Origin: Mycobacterium sp. IDR2000157661
GTDB lineage: Bacteria; Actinomycetota; Actinomycetes; Mycobacteriales; Mycobacteriaceae
Direction of reading: 5' to 3'
NCBI RefSeq assembly: GCF_022317005.1
Contig: NZ_CP081006.1
Span: forward strand, 2,728,001-2,792,000
Length of the DNA: 64,000 nt
The translations under genes were made by a program, and so were the position numbers. Under the pieces are notes generated by a model. It was not told where the DNA came from. It searched no databases and worked only from the letters and a program-made list of their open reading frames with translations. Positions 56,062 to 63,241 of the stretch are shown piece by piece (position 1 is the stretch's first letter; each line of letters starts with the position of its first letter).

Positions 56062-57030
56062 GTGGGCCTCTTCGAGCGGTTCGCACGCCCGATGATTCTG
56101 GCCGCAGGCAGACGCGAGGGTCTGCGCCGGGCGGCCGAGCGGCTGCCCCTGACCCGCGAGGTCGTGCACCGGTTCGTCCCCGGTGACACGGTGGACGACG
56201 CACTCGACTCCGTTGCCGCGCTTCGCTATTCGGGACGGCTGGTCTCGATCGACTACCTCGGCGAGGACGTCACCGACGCCGGGGCCGCGGATCGAACGGT
56301 CGGGGCCTACCTCGAGCTTCTCAGCGCACTGGCGCGCCGGGACGAGCCGGCGACCGATGTCCGGCCTTTGGAGGTGTCGCTGAAGCTGTCGGCGCTCGGT
56401 CAGGCGCTGCCGCGTGACGGGGACAAGATCGCCCTGGAGAACGCACACGTCATCTGTGAGCGGGCGCAGCGCGCCGGTGTCTGGGTGACGGTCGACGCCG
56501 AGGACCACACCACCACCGATTCCACCCTCTCGATCGTGCGCGACCTGCGCACCGAATTCGATTGGCTGGGCGCGGCTCTGCAGGCCTACCTGCGGCGGAC
56601 CGAGGCCGACTGCCTCGACTTCGCCGGGTCGCGCGCGCGCATCCGGTTGTGTAAGGGCGCCTACGACGAACCCGCATCGGTGGCCTACCGCGACCGCGAC
56701 GACGTGACCGACTCCTACCTGCGCTGCCTGCAGGTGCTGATGGCCGGGGGCGGCTACCCGATGGTGGCCTCGCACGATCCGGCCGTCATCGCGGCGGTAC
56801 CGGCGATCGCCGCCCAGAACGGTCGTGGCCGAGCGGATCTGGAGTACCAGATGCTCTACGGCATCCGCGACGCCGAACAGCGCAGGCTGGCCGATGCGGG
56901 CCACCAGGTGCGGGTCTACCTGCCCTTCGGCACGCAGTGGTACGGCTACTTCGTCCGCAGGCTCGCCGAGCGGCCCGCGAACCTGATGTTCTTCGGCCGG
57001 GCGCTCGTCGAGAACCGGCGCTGGGACTAA
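56062..57030 (+). CDS. pruB: Proline dehydrogenase
   Basis: 322 residues, monofunctional FAD-dependent PRODH barrel. Conserved segments are LEVSLKLSALGQ, AEDHTTTDSTLSI, RIRLCKGAYDEPASVAY and LPFGTQWYGYFVRRLAERP, the last containing the paired arginines that hold proline carboxylate. It oxidises proline to P5C and passes electrons to the quinone pool at the membrane. The start GTG 56062 is 1 nt after the pruA stop, so the two genes are an operon that channels P5C. It overlaps the convergent secreted-protein gene by 4 nt. Confidence 0.94.
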   Translation: MGLFERFARPMILAAGRREGLRRAAERLPLTREVVHRFVPGDTVDDALDSVAALRYSGRLVSIDYLGEDVTDAGAADRTVGAYLELLSALARRDEPATDVRPLEVSLKLSALGQALPRDGDKIALENAHVICERAQRAGVWVTVDAEDHTTTDSTLSIVRDLRTEFDWLGAALQAYLRRTEADCLDFAGSRARIRLCKGAYDEPASVAYRDRDDVTDSYLRCLQVLMAGGGYPMVASHDPAVIAAVPAIAAQNGRGRADLEYQMLYGIRDAEQRRLADAGHQVRVYLPFGTQWYGYFVRRLAERPANLMFFGRALVENRRWD

Positions 57031-57530
57031 GCCGGGCGTGCCCCGACGGGCATCACCACCGTGCCGCGGCACGGCCCGGACAGGATCTCGGTGTGCCACG
57101 TCCCGAACAGGGTGCCGTCGAGGTCGGGCGCGTAGAACACCCGCGAGCGCGCGGGAGCGTACTCGCGGGGCAGCCCGTCACCGCGGAAGCACTCCCACTG
57201 CCAGTTGTAGGCGTACTGCCATCGTGACCCGTCCCAGGTGTACCGGATCGGTTGCGGGATGGACGGATTGCCGGGCGCGGGCCCGTCGACGACAGTGGCC
57301 ACGCACAAGCCGCTCGAGCAGTCGGTGGCCAGTGTGTATTGCGCGCTGAAGTCCGGCTCGCGCTGCGCTGCCGCCACGCTGGTGCCCATCTTCTCCGATG
57401 CATACGTGATGATCTGATAGCGCCCGTTCCACCCCGGGTCCGCCGCGTCGGCCGACGGCGACGCCGAAAGGCCGGTGGCTGCAACGCACGACGTGCCGAG
57501 CAGCACAGCCAGGAGTCGACGGACAGACAT
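57027..57530 (-). CDS. Secreted hypothetical protein, Trp/Cys-rich
   Basis: 167 residues. A signal peptide (about 1-28, ending ADAADP) is followed by a globular domain. Cysteines (in DCSSGLC, ECF and GPC) suggest two disulfides, and the segment YTWDGSRWQYAYNWQWECF is aromatic-rich. It resembles small mycobacterial secreted proteins of unknown function; I cannot name a family. ATG 57530 is preferred over the longer reading to 57575, which lacks a signal-peptide start. It converges with pruB. Confidence 0.75.
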   Translation of the reverse strand: MSVRRLLAVLLGTSCVAATGLSASPSADAADPGWNGRYQIITYASEKMGTSVAAAQREPDFSAQYTLATDCSSGLCVATVVDGPAPGNPSIPQPIRYTWDGSRWQYAYNWQWECFRGDGLPREYAPARSRVFYAPDLDGTLFGTWHTEILSGPCRGTVVMPVGARPA

Positions 57531-57599
57531 GAGTCGGACGGTAGTAGGCCGCAGCGCCGTAGCGCCCCGCGACACGGTCCGCTCCCGGCTACGAGACGG

Positions 57600-57998
57600 T
57601 CACGGGTTGGTATCGGCGAACGAATGATGTTCGTGGGTAACGACCCAGCGCCCGTCACGTTTGCGCAATCCGATGGTCAGGCGCAGCCGGTTGTCCGGGT
57701 CGGCTGCCAGGTCGACGGGCTTGCCGCAGCGCAGCAGCGTCCACGCGAACGCCACGTCGGTACCTGTGGTGACCTGCAGTTCCTCGATCTCGAACACCGC
57801 GCCCTGGCGCTGCCATTCGAAGAACGGCGGCCACGACTGCCGGTACTGTTCGAGTCCCCGGTTGCCGCGGTGCGGCGGGGGTACGTCGAACATGACGATA
57901 TCCGGATCATGGTCGGCCAGAACAGCACTCAGATCACCGGTGTGTACGGCATCGGTCCACTTGGCGATGAGTTCCCGGATGGCTGCTTCGTCACTCAT
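57600..57998 (-). CDS. SnoaL/NTF2-like (DUF4440-type) protein
   Basis: 132 residues of the cone-shaped NTF2-like fold: IRELIAKWTDAVHTGDLSAVLADHDPDIVMFDVPPP at the N-terminus, WPPFFEWQ, and RLTIGLRKRDGRWVVTHEHHS at the end. Members are small dimeric enzymes or binding proteins, for example steroid isomerase- or SgcJ-like. The substrate is unknown. ATG 57998 is chosen; GTG/ATG alternatives up to 58016 add six residues. It lies between a secreted-protein gene and the NUDIX gene, all on the minus strand. Confidence 0.8.
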   Translation of the reverse strand: MSDEAAIRELIAKWTDAVHTGDLSAVLADHDPDIVMFDVPPPHRGNRGLEQYRQSWPPFFEWQRQGAVFEIEELQVTTGTDVAFAWTLLRCGKPVDLAADPDNRLRLTIGLRKRDGRWVVTHEHHSFADTNP

Positions 57999-58028
57999 GA
58001 AGGAATAGACCATCACCGGGTCCGGAAT

Positions 58029-58568
58029 TCATCGCCGTTCATCGAGCAACAGCAGTGCCCATGCGGCGATCGACTGCGCGTCGGTGATCTCGCCGGAGCG
58101 CATCATCTGCTCGACCTGCCGTCGGGTGAACCACTCGCTGTGCATGTCCTGCTCTTCGTGCTCACGGTCGTGGTCACCCTCGGTGAGGCCGGTCGCCAGG
58201 AACACCCAGCCGCGCTGACTGCTCATCCCGGGCGCGACGTCGAGCAGCCCAAGGAGGGCGTAGTCGCTGGCGTGCAAGCCGGTTTCCTCGCGGAGTTCGC
58301 GCGCCGCGAGGTCGACGGGCTCGAGCTGCTCCTGGTCGGGAGCGGTGCCCTGCGGAAACTCCCACCGCCGCAGGCCCAGTGGGTAGCGGAACTGCTCGAC
58401 CAGCCGGATCCGGTCGCCGTCACACGCGATCACGAGCGCGTAGTTCGGCTTGTCGACGACGGCGTAGACCCCGTCGCTGCCGTCGGGGCGGCGGATGTCG
58501 TCCTCACGCAGCGTCAGCCAGTTGTTCCGGTAGACCTGCCGCGACGCAAGCGCAACGATGTGGTTCAC
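58029..58568 (-). CDS. NUDIX hydrolase, ADP-ribose pyrophosphatase-like
   Basis: 179 residues. The Nudix box sits in QGTAPDQEQLEPVDLAAREL followed by REETGLHASDYAL, complete in the REUxEE core. Its N-terminal beta region (SRQVYRNNWLTLREDDIRRPDG) is typical of ADP-ribose or nucleoside-diphosphate-sugar pyrophosphatases. It cleaves a nucleoside diphosphate linked to X. GTG 58568 follows GATACT (minus strand 58580-58575) by 6 nt, identical to the arrangement at the GntR gene 22274, so it is leaderless. It is divergent from fadD36 with 43 bp between. Confidence 0.87.
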   Translation of the reverse strand: MNHIVALASRQVYRNNWLTLREDDIRRPDGSDGVYAVVDKPNYALVIACDGDRIRLVEQFRYPLGLRRWEFPQGTAPDQEQLEPVDLAARELREETGLHASDYALLGLLDVAPGMSSQRGWVFLATGLTEGDHDREHEEQDMHSEWFTRRQVEQMMRSGEITDAQSIAAWALLLLDERR

Positions 58569-58611
58569 GCGCCCAGTATCGCCGAGCCGGTTGTGGGTAA
58601 TGTCGCTGGTT
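58569..58611. promoter_or_regulatory. Divergent promoter of NUDIX and fadD36
   Basis: Leftward GATACT (58580-58575) is 6 nt from the NUDIX GTG 58568. Rightward TAATGT (58598-58603) is 8 nt from the fadD36 ATG 58612. The two -10 boxes are 17 bp apart and do not overlap, so both promoters are close to leaderless and could be used independently. Confidence 0.5.
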
Positions 58612-60012
58612 ATGCTGCTGGCTTCGCTGAACCCCGCCGCGGTCGCGGGCGGCGCCGACATCGACGACGCGGTGCGCATCGACGGTGCGACGCTGAGCCG
58701 CAGCGATCTGGTGGGCGCGGCCACCTCGGTCGCCGAGCGGGTCGCGGGCGCGCGTCGGGTCGCGGTGCTGGCCTCGCCGACCGCCACGACCGTGCTCGCG
58801 GTGACGGGCTGTCTGATCGCCGGTGTACCCGTCGTGCCGGTGCCCGCGGATGTCGGGGCTGCCGAGCGCAGGCACATCCTGACCGACTCCGGTGCGCAGG
58901 CCTGGCTGGGGGACAAGCCGGTGGACACCGACGGCCTGCAGCACGTGCCGGTGCGGCTGCACGCCCGCTCGTGGCACCGCTACGCCGAACCGCCTGCCGA
59001 GTCGACGGCCCTGATCATCTACACCTCCGGCACGACGGGCCCGCCCAAGGGTGTCGTTCTGAGTCGCGGTGCGATCGCTGCCGACATCGACGCGCTCGCC
59101 GAGGCGTGGCAGTGGACCCCCGGCGACACCCTGGTGCACGGCCTACCGCTTTATCACGTGCACGGGCTGGTGCTGGGCCTGCTGGGTTCGCTGCGGGTGG
59201 GAAACCGGTTCGCGCACACCGGGAGACCGACGCCGCAGGCGTATGCGGCGGCCGGTGGATCGCTGTACTTCGGGGTGCCGACGGTGTGGTCACGGGTCGT
59301 CGACGACTCGGCGGCGGCAGCGGCGTTGGCGTCGGCCCGGCTGCTGGTATCGGGCAGCGCGCCGCTGCCGGTGCCGGTGTTCGACCGACTCGCCGAACTG
59401 ACCGGGCACCGGCCGATCGAGCGCTACGGCACCACCGAGTCGCTGATTACCATCAGTACCCGCGCCGACGGCGAGCGCCGACCCGGCTGGGTGGGGTCAC
59501 CCGTGCGCGGCGTTCAGACCCGACTCATCGGCGAGGACGGCGGCGAGGTCCCTCACGACGGAGACACCATCGGGCAGTTGCAGGTCCGCGGGCCCACGCT
59601 GTTCGACGGCTATCTGAATCGGCCCGACGCGACGGCCGAGGCGTTCGACGCCGACGGCTGGTATCGCACCGGCGACGTCGCGGTGATCGACGGCGACGGC
59701 ATGCACCGGATCGTCGGCAGGGAGTCCGTCGACCTGATCAAGACGGGCGGCTTCCGGGTGGGTGCCGGTGAGATCGAGACGGCGCTGATGGGCCATCCCG
59801 GAGTGCGCGAGGTTGCCGTGGTGGGCGTCGCCGACGCGGACCTGGGCCAGCGCATCGTCGCGTTCGTCGTCGGTGACGCCGCTCCGGAAGCGCTGATCGA
59901 GTTTGTGGCCCATGAGCTTTCGGTACACAAGCGGCCGCGCGAGGTGAGGCTGGTCGACGAGTTGCCGCGCAACGCCATGGGCAAGGTACTCAAGAAGGAG
60001 CTGACACGATGA
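58612..60012 (+). CDS. fadD36: Fatty-acid-CoA ligase FadD36
   Basis: 466 residues of the ANL adenylating superfamily, close to FadD36 length. The AMP-binding signature is IIYTSGTTGPPKGVVLS, the A5 region is ERYGTTES, the hinge is GWYRTGDVAVIDGDG, and the A10 lysine is near the end in NAMGKVLKKEL. It activates a carboxylic acid to acyl-CoA in the cytoplasm; the family includes malonyl- or methylmalonyl-type synthetases, so the substrate is not safely predictable. ATG 58612 is chosen by promoter spacing. The VOC gene overlaps by 4 nt. Confidence 0.9.
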   Translation: MLLASLNPAAVAGGADIDDAVRIDGATLSRSDLVGAATSVAERVAGARRVAVLASPTATTVLAVTGCLIAGVPVVPVPADVGAAERRHILTDSGAQAWLGDKPVDTDGLQHVPVRLHARSWHRYAEPPAESTALIIYTSGTTGPPKGVVLSRGAIAADIDALAEAWQWTPGDTLVHGLPLYHVHGLVLGLLGSLRVGNRFAHTGRPTPQAYAAAGGSLYFGVPTVWSRVVDDSAAAAALASARLLVSGSAPLPVPVFDRLAELTGHRPIERYGTTESLITISTRADGERRPGWVGSPVRGVQTRLIGEDGGEVPHDGDTIGQLQVRGPTLFDGYLNRPDATAEAFDADGWYRTGDVAVIDGDGMHRIVGRESVDLIKTGGFRVGAGEIETALMGHPGVREVAVVGVADADLGQRIVAFVVGDAAPEALIEFVAHELSVHKRPREVRLVDELPRNAMGKVLKKELTR

Positions 60013-60359
60013 CGCTCGCGTTCGACGAGATCTGCATCGACGCGCACGACGCCACCGCACTGGGCCGCTGGTGGGCGCAGGTGCTCGGCTGGAGACACGA
60101 CGTCGACGACGACGGCGACGTGGTGCTGCACGCCCCGCCCGGTGCAGGCCCCAACTGGTTGTTCCTGGCCGTGCCCGACGACAAAGTCGTCAAGAACCGC
60201 ATCCACTTCGACTTCCGGCCCGACGACCAGGCCGCCGAGGTGGAACGGGTGATCGGTCTGGGCGCCCGGCACGTCGACATCGGCCAGGGCGACGAGAGCT
60301 GGGTGGTGCTGGCCGATCCGGAGGGCAACGAATTCTGCATCCTGGCCGCCCACGCTTGA
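60009..60359 (+). CDS. VOC superfamily (glyoxalase-like) protein
   Basis: 116 residues: two beta-alpha-beta modules with FDEICIDAHDATALGRWWAQVLGW at the start and DPEGNEFCILAA at the end, the typical vicinal oxygen chelate ending with its metal Glu. The middle includes NRIHFDFRPDDQAAEVERVI. It may act as a lyase, dioxygenase or resistance-type binding protein, and the target is unknown. ATG 60009 overlaps the fadD36 stop (ATGA). Repeat copy C begins 16 nt after the stop. Confidence 0.82.
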   Translation: MTLAFDEICIDAHDATALGRWWAQVLGWRHDVDDDGDVVLHAPPGAGPNWLFLAVPDDKVVKNRIHFDFRPDDQAAEVERVIGLGARHVDIGQGDESWVVLADPEGNEFCILAAHA

Positions 60360-60374
60360 GGCACCCCCCTCCTG

Positions 60375-60438
60375 TTGCGCGAGCGTGCGTGTCTGTACAC
60401 GACACGCCGCGCAAGTTGGGCACTTTCCGCACGCTCGT
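60375..60438 (+). repeat. MITE/REP-like element, copy C
   Basis: It reads TTGCGCGAGCGTGCGTGTCT, then TGTACACGACACGCCGCGCA, and ends CGCACGCTCGT; the termini GCGAGCGTGCG (60379-60389) and CGCACGCTCGT (60428-60438) are inverted with one mismatch. TGTACA in the middle is a perfect palindrome. Both possible start codons (GTG 60389, TTG 60416) of the VanY lipoprotein lie inside this copy. Confidence 0.9.
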
Positions 60439-60982
60439 CGTGGTGTCAGCGTGCGTTCTTGCCGCCTGCGGCACAACCGAACCGCCGCCGCCACCCTCAC
60501 CGCCGGTCGGCCAGGAACCGCTGCGCATCGGGCCGGCCGCCCAGGACACCGTCGGCGGCTGGCTGCCCGACGGGCGCACCCTGAGCCCGTTCGACGTCGA
60601 CCATCCCATCGTGGGCTGGCTGGATCCCGCGCTGCGCACGGCGGTGCAGGACGCGGCCCGGCGCGCTGCGGCCGACGGCATCGAGATGCGCATCACGTCC
60701 GGCTGGCGGTCGAAGGGGTTCCAGGAGCGGCTGTTCGCCGACGGCGTCGCGACATACGGAAGTGTCGAGGCGGCAAGGGAATTCGTCGCCTCACCCGAGA
60801 AGTCGAAGCACATCACCGGCGAGGCCGTCGACATCGCGCCGTTCGCGGCCGACCGGTCATTGATCGCCAACGGCGCGCCATTCGGCCTGTGCCAGATCTA
60901 TGCCAACGAGATCTGGCACTTCGAACTGGCCGCCGTCGACGGGCGCTGCCCGCCGTTGAAGCCCAACGCGGCGGCGGGGTGA
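60389..60982 (+). CDS. VanY-type D,D-carboxypeptidase lipoprotein (peptidase M15B)
   Basis: 197 residues from GTG 60389. The lipobox is VLAAC near residue 30, then a short Pro-rich linker, then the M15/VanY domain: RITSGWRSKGFQERL, zinc and catalytic segment SPEKSKHITGEAVDIAP, and EIWHFEL. It would trim terminal D-Ala from peptidoglycan stem peptides outside the membrane. The N-terminal 10-18 residues, including the start and n-region, are encoded by repeat copy C, an unusual origin; TTG 60416 would give a shorter signal peptide. Copy D follows 16 nt after the stop, so the gene is bracketed by the inverted pair. Confidence 0.82.
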   Translation: MSVHDTPRKLGTFRTLVVVSACVLAACGTTEPPPPPSPPVGQEPLRIGPAAQDTVGGWLPDGRTLSPFDVDHPIVGWLDPALRTAVQDAARRAAADGIEMRITSGWRSKGFQERLFADGVATYGSVEAAREFVASPEKSKHITGEAVDIAPFAADRSLIANGAPFGLCQIYANEIWHFELAAVDGRCPPLKPNAAAG

Positions 60983-60998
60983 GCACGCTCAGGCAGTG

Positions 60999-61062
60999 GC
61001 GAGCGTGCGCGAACTGCTGAAACTTCGCGGCGTGTCTTGTGCAAACACGCACGCTCGCGCAA
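60999..61062 (-). repeat. MITE/REP-like element, copy D (inverted relative to C)
   Basis: Plus-strand ends are GCGAGCGTGCG (60999-61009) and CGCACGCTCGC (61048-61058), a perfect 11-bp inverted pair. On the minus strand it reads TTGCGCGAGCGTGCGTGTTT, then GACACGCCGCG. It lies between the VanY stop and the dapD stop. A fragment CACGCTC occurs at 60984-60990. Confidence 0.92.
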
Positions 61063-61069
61063 TACCCGG

Positions 61070-62014
61070 TCAGTTCTGGTGCAGCGCCTCGTTGAGCGTG
61101 ATGCCGGTGCCGTCGCGCTTGACCACCTCGACGGCCCCCGACACCGAATTGCGCCGGAACAGAAGGTTGTTAGCACCCGACAGCTCGCGTGCCTTGACGG
61201 TCTGGCCGTCCGCCGTCTGCACCTTGGTGCCTGCTGTGACATAGAGACCGGCCTCGACCACGCAGTCGTCGCCCAGCGAGATACCGAGCCCCGCATTGGC
61301 GCCCAGCAGACATCGCTCGCCGACCGAGATGACCTCGGTGCCGCCGCCAGACAGCGTTCCCATGATCGACGCGCCACCGCCGACGTCAGAACCGTCGCCC
61401 ACCACGACGCCCGCGGAGATGCGGCCCTCGACCATCGACTTGCCGAGCGTGCCCGCGTTGTAGTTGACGAAGCCCTCGTGCATGACGGTGGTTCCCGCCG
61501 CGAGATGCGCACCCAGCCGCACGCGGTCGGCGTCGGCGACCCGCACACCCGGCGGCAGCACGTAGTCGACCATGCGCGGAAACTTGTCGACGCCGTAGAC
61601 CGTCACCGGCCCGCGTCGACGCAGCCGGGCGCGCACCGACTCGAAGCCGTCCACCGCGCACGGCCCGTGATTGGTCCACACCACGTTGGTCAGCACGCCG
61701 AAGAAGCCGTCGGCGTTGAGCCCGTGCGGCGCCACCAAGCGGTGTGACAACAGGTGCAGCCGCAGGTAGGCGTCGTAGGCGTCGGTGGCCTTGTCGTCCA
61801 GCGATGCGATCGTGGTGCGAACGGCGACGACGTCGACGGCGCGGTCCTCGTCGCGGCCGGTCAGCGCACCCAGTTCCTCCGGAACCTCGGCGACGGACAA
61901 CCGCACGGTGCCCGACGGCCCGTCGCCGTTCAACTCGGGCGCCGGAAACCACGTGTCGAGGACGGAGCCGTCGGCCGCGATGGTCGCCAGCCCGATACCT
62001 GAAGCAGAAGTCAC
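61070..62014 (-). CDS. dapD: Tetrahydrodipicolinate N-succinyltransferase
   Basis: 314 residues. An N-terminal alpha/beta part leads to the left-handed beta-helix from about residue 165 ([37 protein letters not shown]), with the conserved C-terminal [20 protein letters not shown]. It succinylates tetrahydrodipicolinate, the first step of the succinylase branch to meso-DAP and lysine, and is trimeric and Mg-dependent in M. tuberculosis. GTG 62014 is 7 nt after TAGTCT (minus strand 62027-62022), so it is leaderless. It is divergent from dapE, which acts later in the same pathway. Confidence 0.95.
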   Translation of the reverse strand: MTSASGIGLATIAADGSVLDTWFPAPELNGDGPSGTVRLSVAEVPEELGALTGRDEDRAVDVVAVRTTIASLDDKATDAYDAYLRLHLLSHRLVAPHGLNADGFFGVLTNVVWTNHGPCAVDGFESVRARLRRRGPVTVYGVDKFPRMVDYVLPPGVRVADADRVRLGAHLAAGTTVMHEGFVNYNAGTLGKSMVEGRISAGVVVGDGSDVGGGASIMGTLSGGGTEVISVGERCLLGANAGLGISLGDDCVVEAGLYVTAGTKVQTADGQTVKARELSGANNLLFRRNSVSGAVEVVKRDGTGITLNEALHQN

Positions 62015-62038
62015 GCGCGTCAGACTAACGTCAGCCCT
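62015..62038. promoter_or_regulatory. 24-bp shared divergent promoter, dapD/dapE
   Basis: Only 24 bp separate the two GTG start codons. The -10 boxes TAGTCT (62027-62022, leftward) and TAACGT (62026-62031, rightward) overlap by two bases and each lies 7 nt from its start codon. Both transcripts are predicted leaderless. Polymerase binding in one direction should block the other. Confidence 0.65.
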
Positions 62039-63106
62039 GTGAGCCTCGACTTGCACGGCGACCCTGTAGCCTTGACCGCGGCGCTGGTCGACATCCCCAG
62101 CGAGTCGCGCGGGGAGCAACGCATCGCCGATGAGATCGAGGCGGCGCTGCGCGAGCAGACGAGCGGGTTCGAGGTCATCCGCAACGCCGACGCCGTCCTC
62201 GCCCGCACGAACCTGGGCCGCTCATCGCGGGTGCTGCTCGCCGGCCACATCGACACCGTCCCGGCGGCCGACAACCTGCCGAGCCGGCTGGCCGACGGTG
62301 TGCTGCACGGCTGCGGCACCTCGGACATGAAGTCCGGCGACGCGGTGTTTCTGCACCTCGCCGCCACCATTGCCGAGCCGGCGCACGACATCACGCTGGT
62401 GATGTACGACTGCGAGGAGATCGAGGCGTCGGCCAACGGTTTGGGCCGCATCGAATCGGAGTTGCCCGACTGGCTGCGCGCAGACGTGGCGATCCTCGGG
62501 GAACCGTCGGGCGGCTACATCGAGGCGGGCTGTCAGGGCACATTGCGCGTGATCGTAAGCGCCACCGGCACCCGCGCGCATTCCGCCCGATCCTGGCTGG
62601 GCGACAACGCGATTCACAAACTCGGCGAGGTCTTGGCGCGATTGTCGGCGTACCGGGCGCGCAGTGTGGAGATCGACGGCTGCACGTACCGGGAGGGGTT
62701 GTCCGCGGTGCGTGTCGACGGCGGCGTCGCGGGCAACGTCATTCCCGATGCGGCGTCGGTGACGGTGAACTTCCGCTTCGCGCCGGACCGCAGCGTCGAC
62801 GACGCGCTCGCCCACGTGCACGACGTGCTCGACGGCCTCGACGTGCACATCGAGATGACCGATGCGGCGCCAGGGGCCTTGCCCGGCCTGACCGCACCGG
62901 CCGCCGCGGCGCTGGTCGAGGCCGCCGGTGGGCAGGTACGCGCGAAGTACGGGTGGACCGACGTGTCCCGGTTCGCCGCGCTGGGCATCCCGGCGGTGAA
63001 TTACGGTCCGGGTGACCCGAATCTGGCCCACCGCGCCGACGAACGGGTCGACGTGGCCGCGATCACCGCTGCCGCCGATGTGCTGCGGCGCTATTTAACC
63101 GCTTGA
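62039..63106 (+). CDS. dapE: Succinyl-diaminopimelate desuccinylase
   Basis: 355 residues, M20 peptidase family. Metal ligands are in [14 protein letters not shown], the bridging Asp in [12 protein letters not shown], and the catalytic Glu and ligand in [10 protein letters not shown], with the dimerisation lid domain at about 175-290. It releases succinate from N-succinyl-LL-DAP, yielding LL-DAP for peptidoglycan and lysine. GTG 62039 is leaderless. Together with DapC (51719) and DapD, three steps of the succinylase route are encoded within 12 kb. Downstream is the ABC-F leader. Confidence 0.95.
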   Translation: MSLDLHGDPVALTAALVDIPSESRGEQRIADEIEAALREQTSGFEVIRNADAVLARTNLGRSSRVLLAGHIDTVPAADNLPSRLADGVLHGCGTSDMKSGDAVFLHLAATIAEPAHDITLVMYDCEEIEASANGLGRIESELPDWLRADVAILGEPSGGYIEAGCQGTLRVIVSATGTRAHSARSWLGDNAIHKLGEVLARLSAYRARSVEIDGCTYREGLSAVRVDGGVAGNVIPDAASVTVNFRFAPDRSVDDALAHVHDVLDGLDVHIEMTDAAPGALPGLTAPAAAALVEAAGGQVRAKYGWTDVSRFAALGIPAVNYGPGDPNLAHRADERVDVAAITAAADVLRRYLTA

Positions 63107-63127
63107 CGCCGCCCCTAACCTGAAGGC

Positions 63128-63241
63128 ATGTGAGTCGACGACGCCGCCGGTGTCCCACCGGGTCGAGCCGTCCATTCGTGAATCCCACCTCGAGGCATTC
63201 CCTCTTGTGATTCACCCCGAGGCATTCCCTGGAGATCTCAC
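63128..63241 (+). promoter_or_regulatory. Leader of the ABC-F gene with direct repeats and start-stop
   Basis: TAACCT (63116-63121) lies 6 nt before ATG 63128, which is immediately followed by TGA (a start-stop pair). Two direct repeats (63178-63203 and 63207-63230) share CGAGGCATTCCCT and a GTGAATC/GTGATTC start. GGAGA right after the second copy is the ribosome site for ATG 63242. The layout resembles a translation-sensing attenuator leader; this is inference. Confidence 0.45.
63130..63210 (+). CDS. Putative Arg-rich upstream ORF (26 codons)
   Basis: GTG 63130 overlaps the ATG-TGA start-stop and opens a 26-codon frame beginning MSRRRRRCPTG and ending RHSLL, with five arginine codons in a row (codons 3-7). 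It ends at TGA 63208-63210, between the two direct repeats. It resembles leader peptides that sense translation ahead of antibiotic-resistance ABC-F genes. No independent evidence of translation. Confidence 0.35.
   Translation: MSRRRRRCPTGSSRPFVNPTSRHSLL

Noticed and set aside
57252..59771. 839-codon plus-strand frame over the SnoaL/NUDIX/fadD36 region
   Set aside because: It contradicts well-supported genes on both strands and has no domain similarity.
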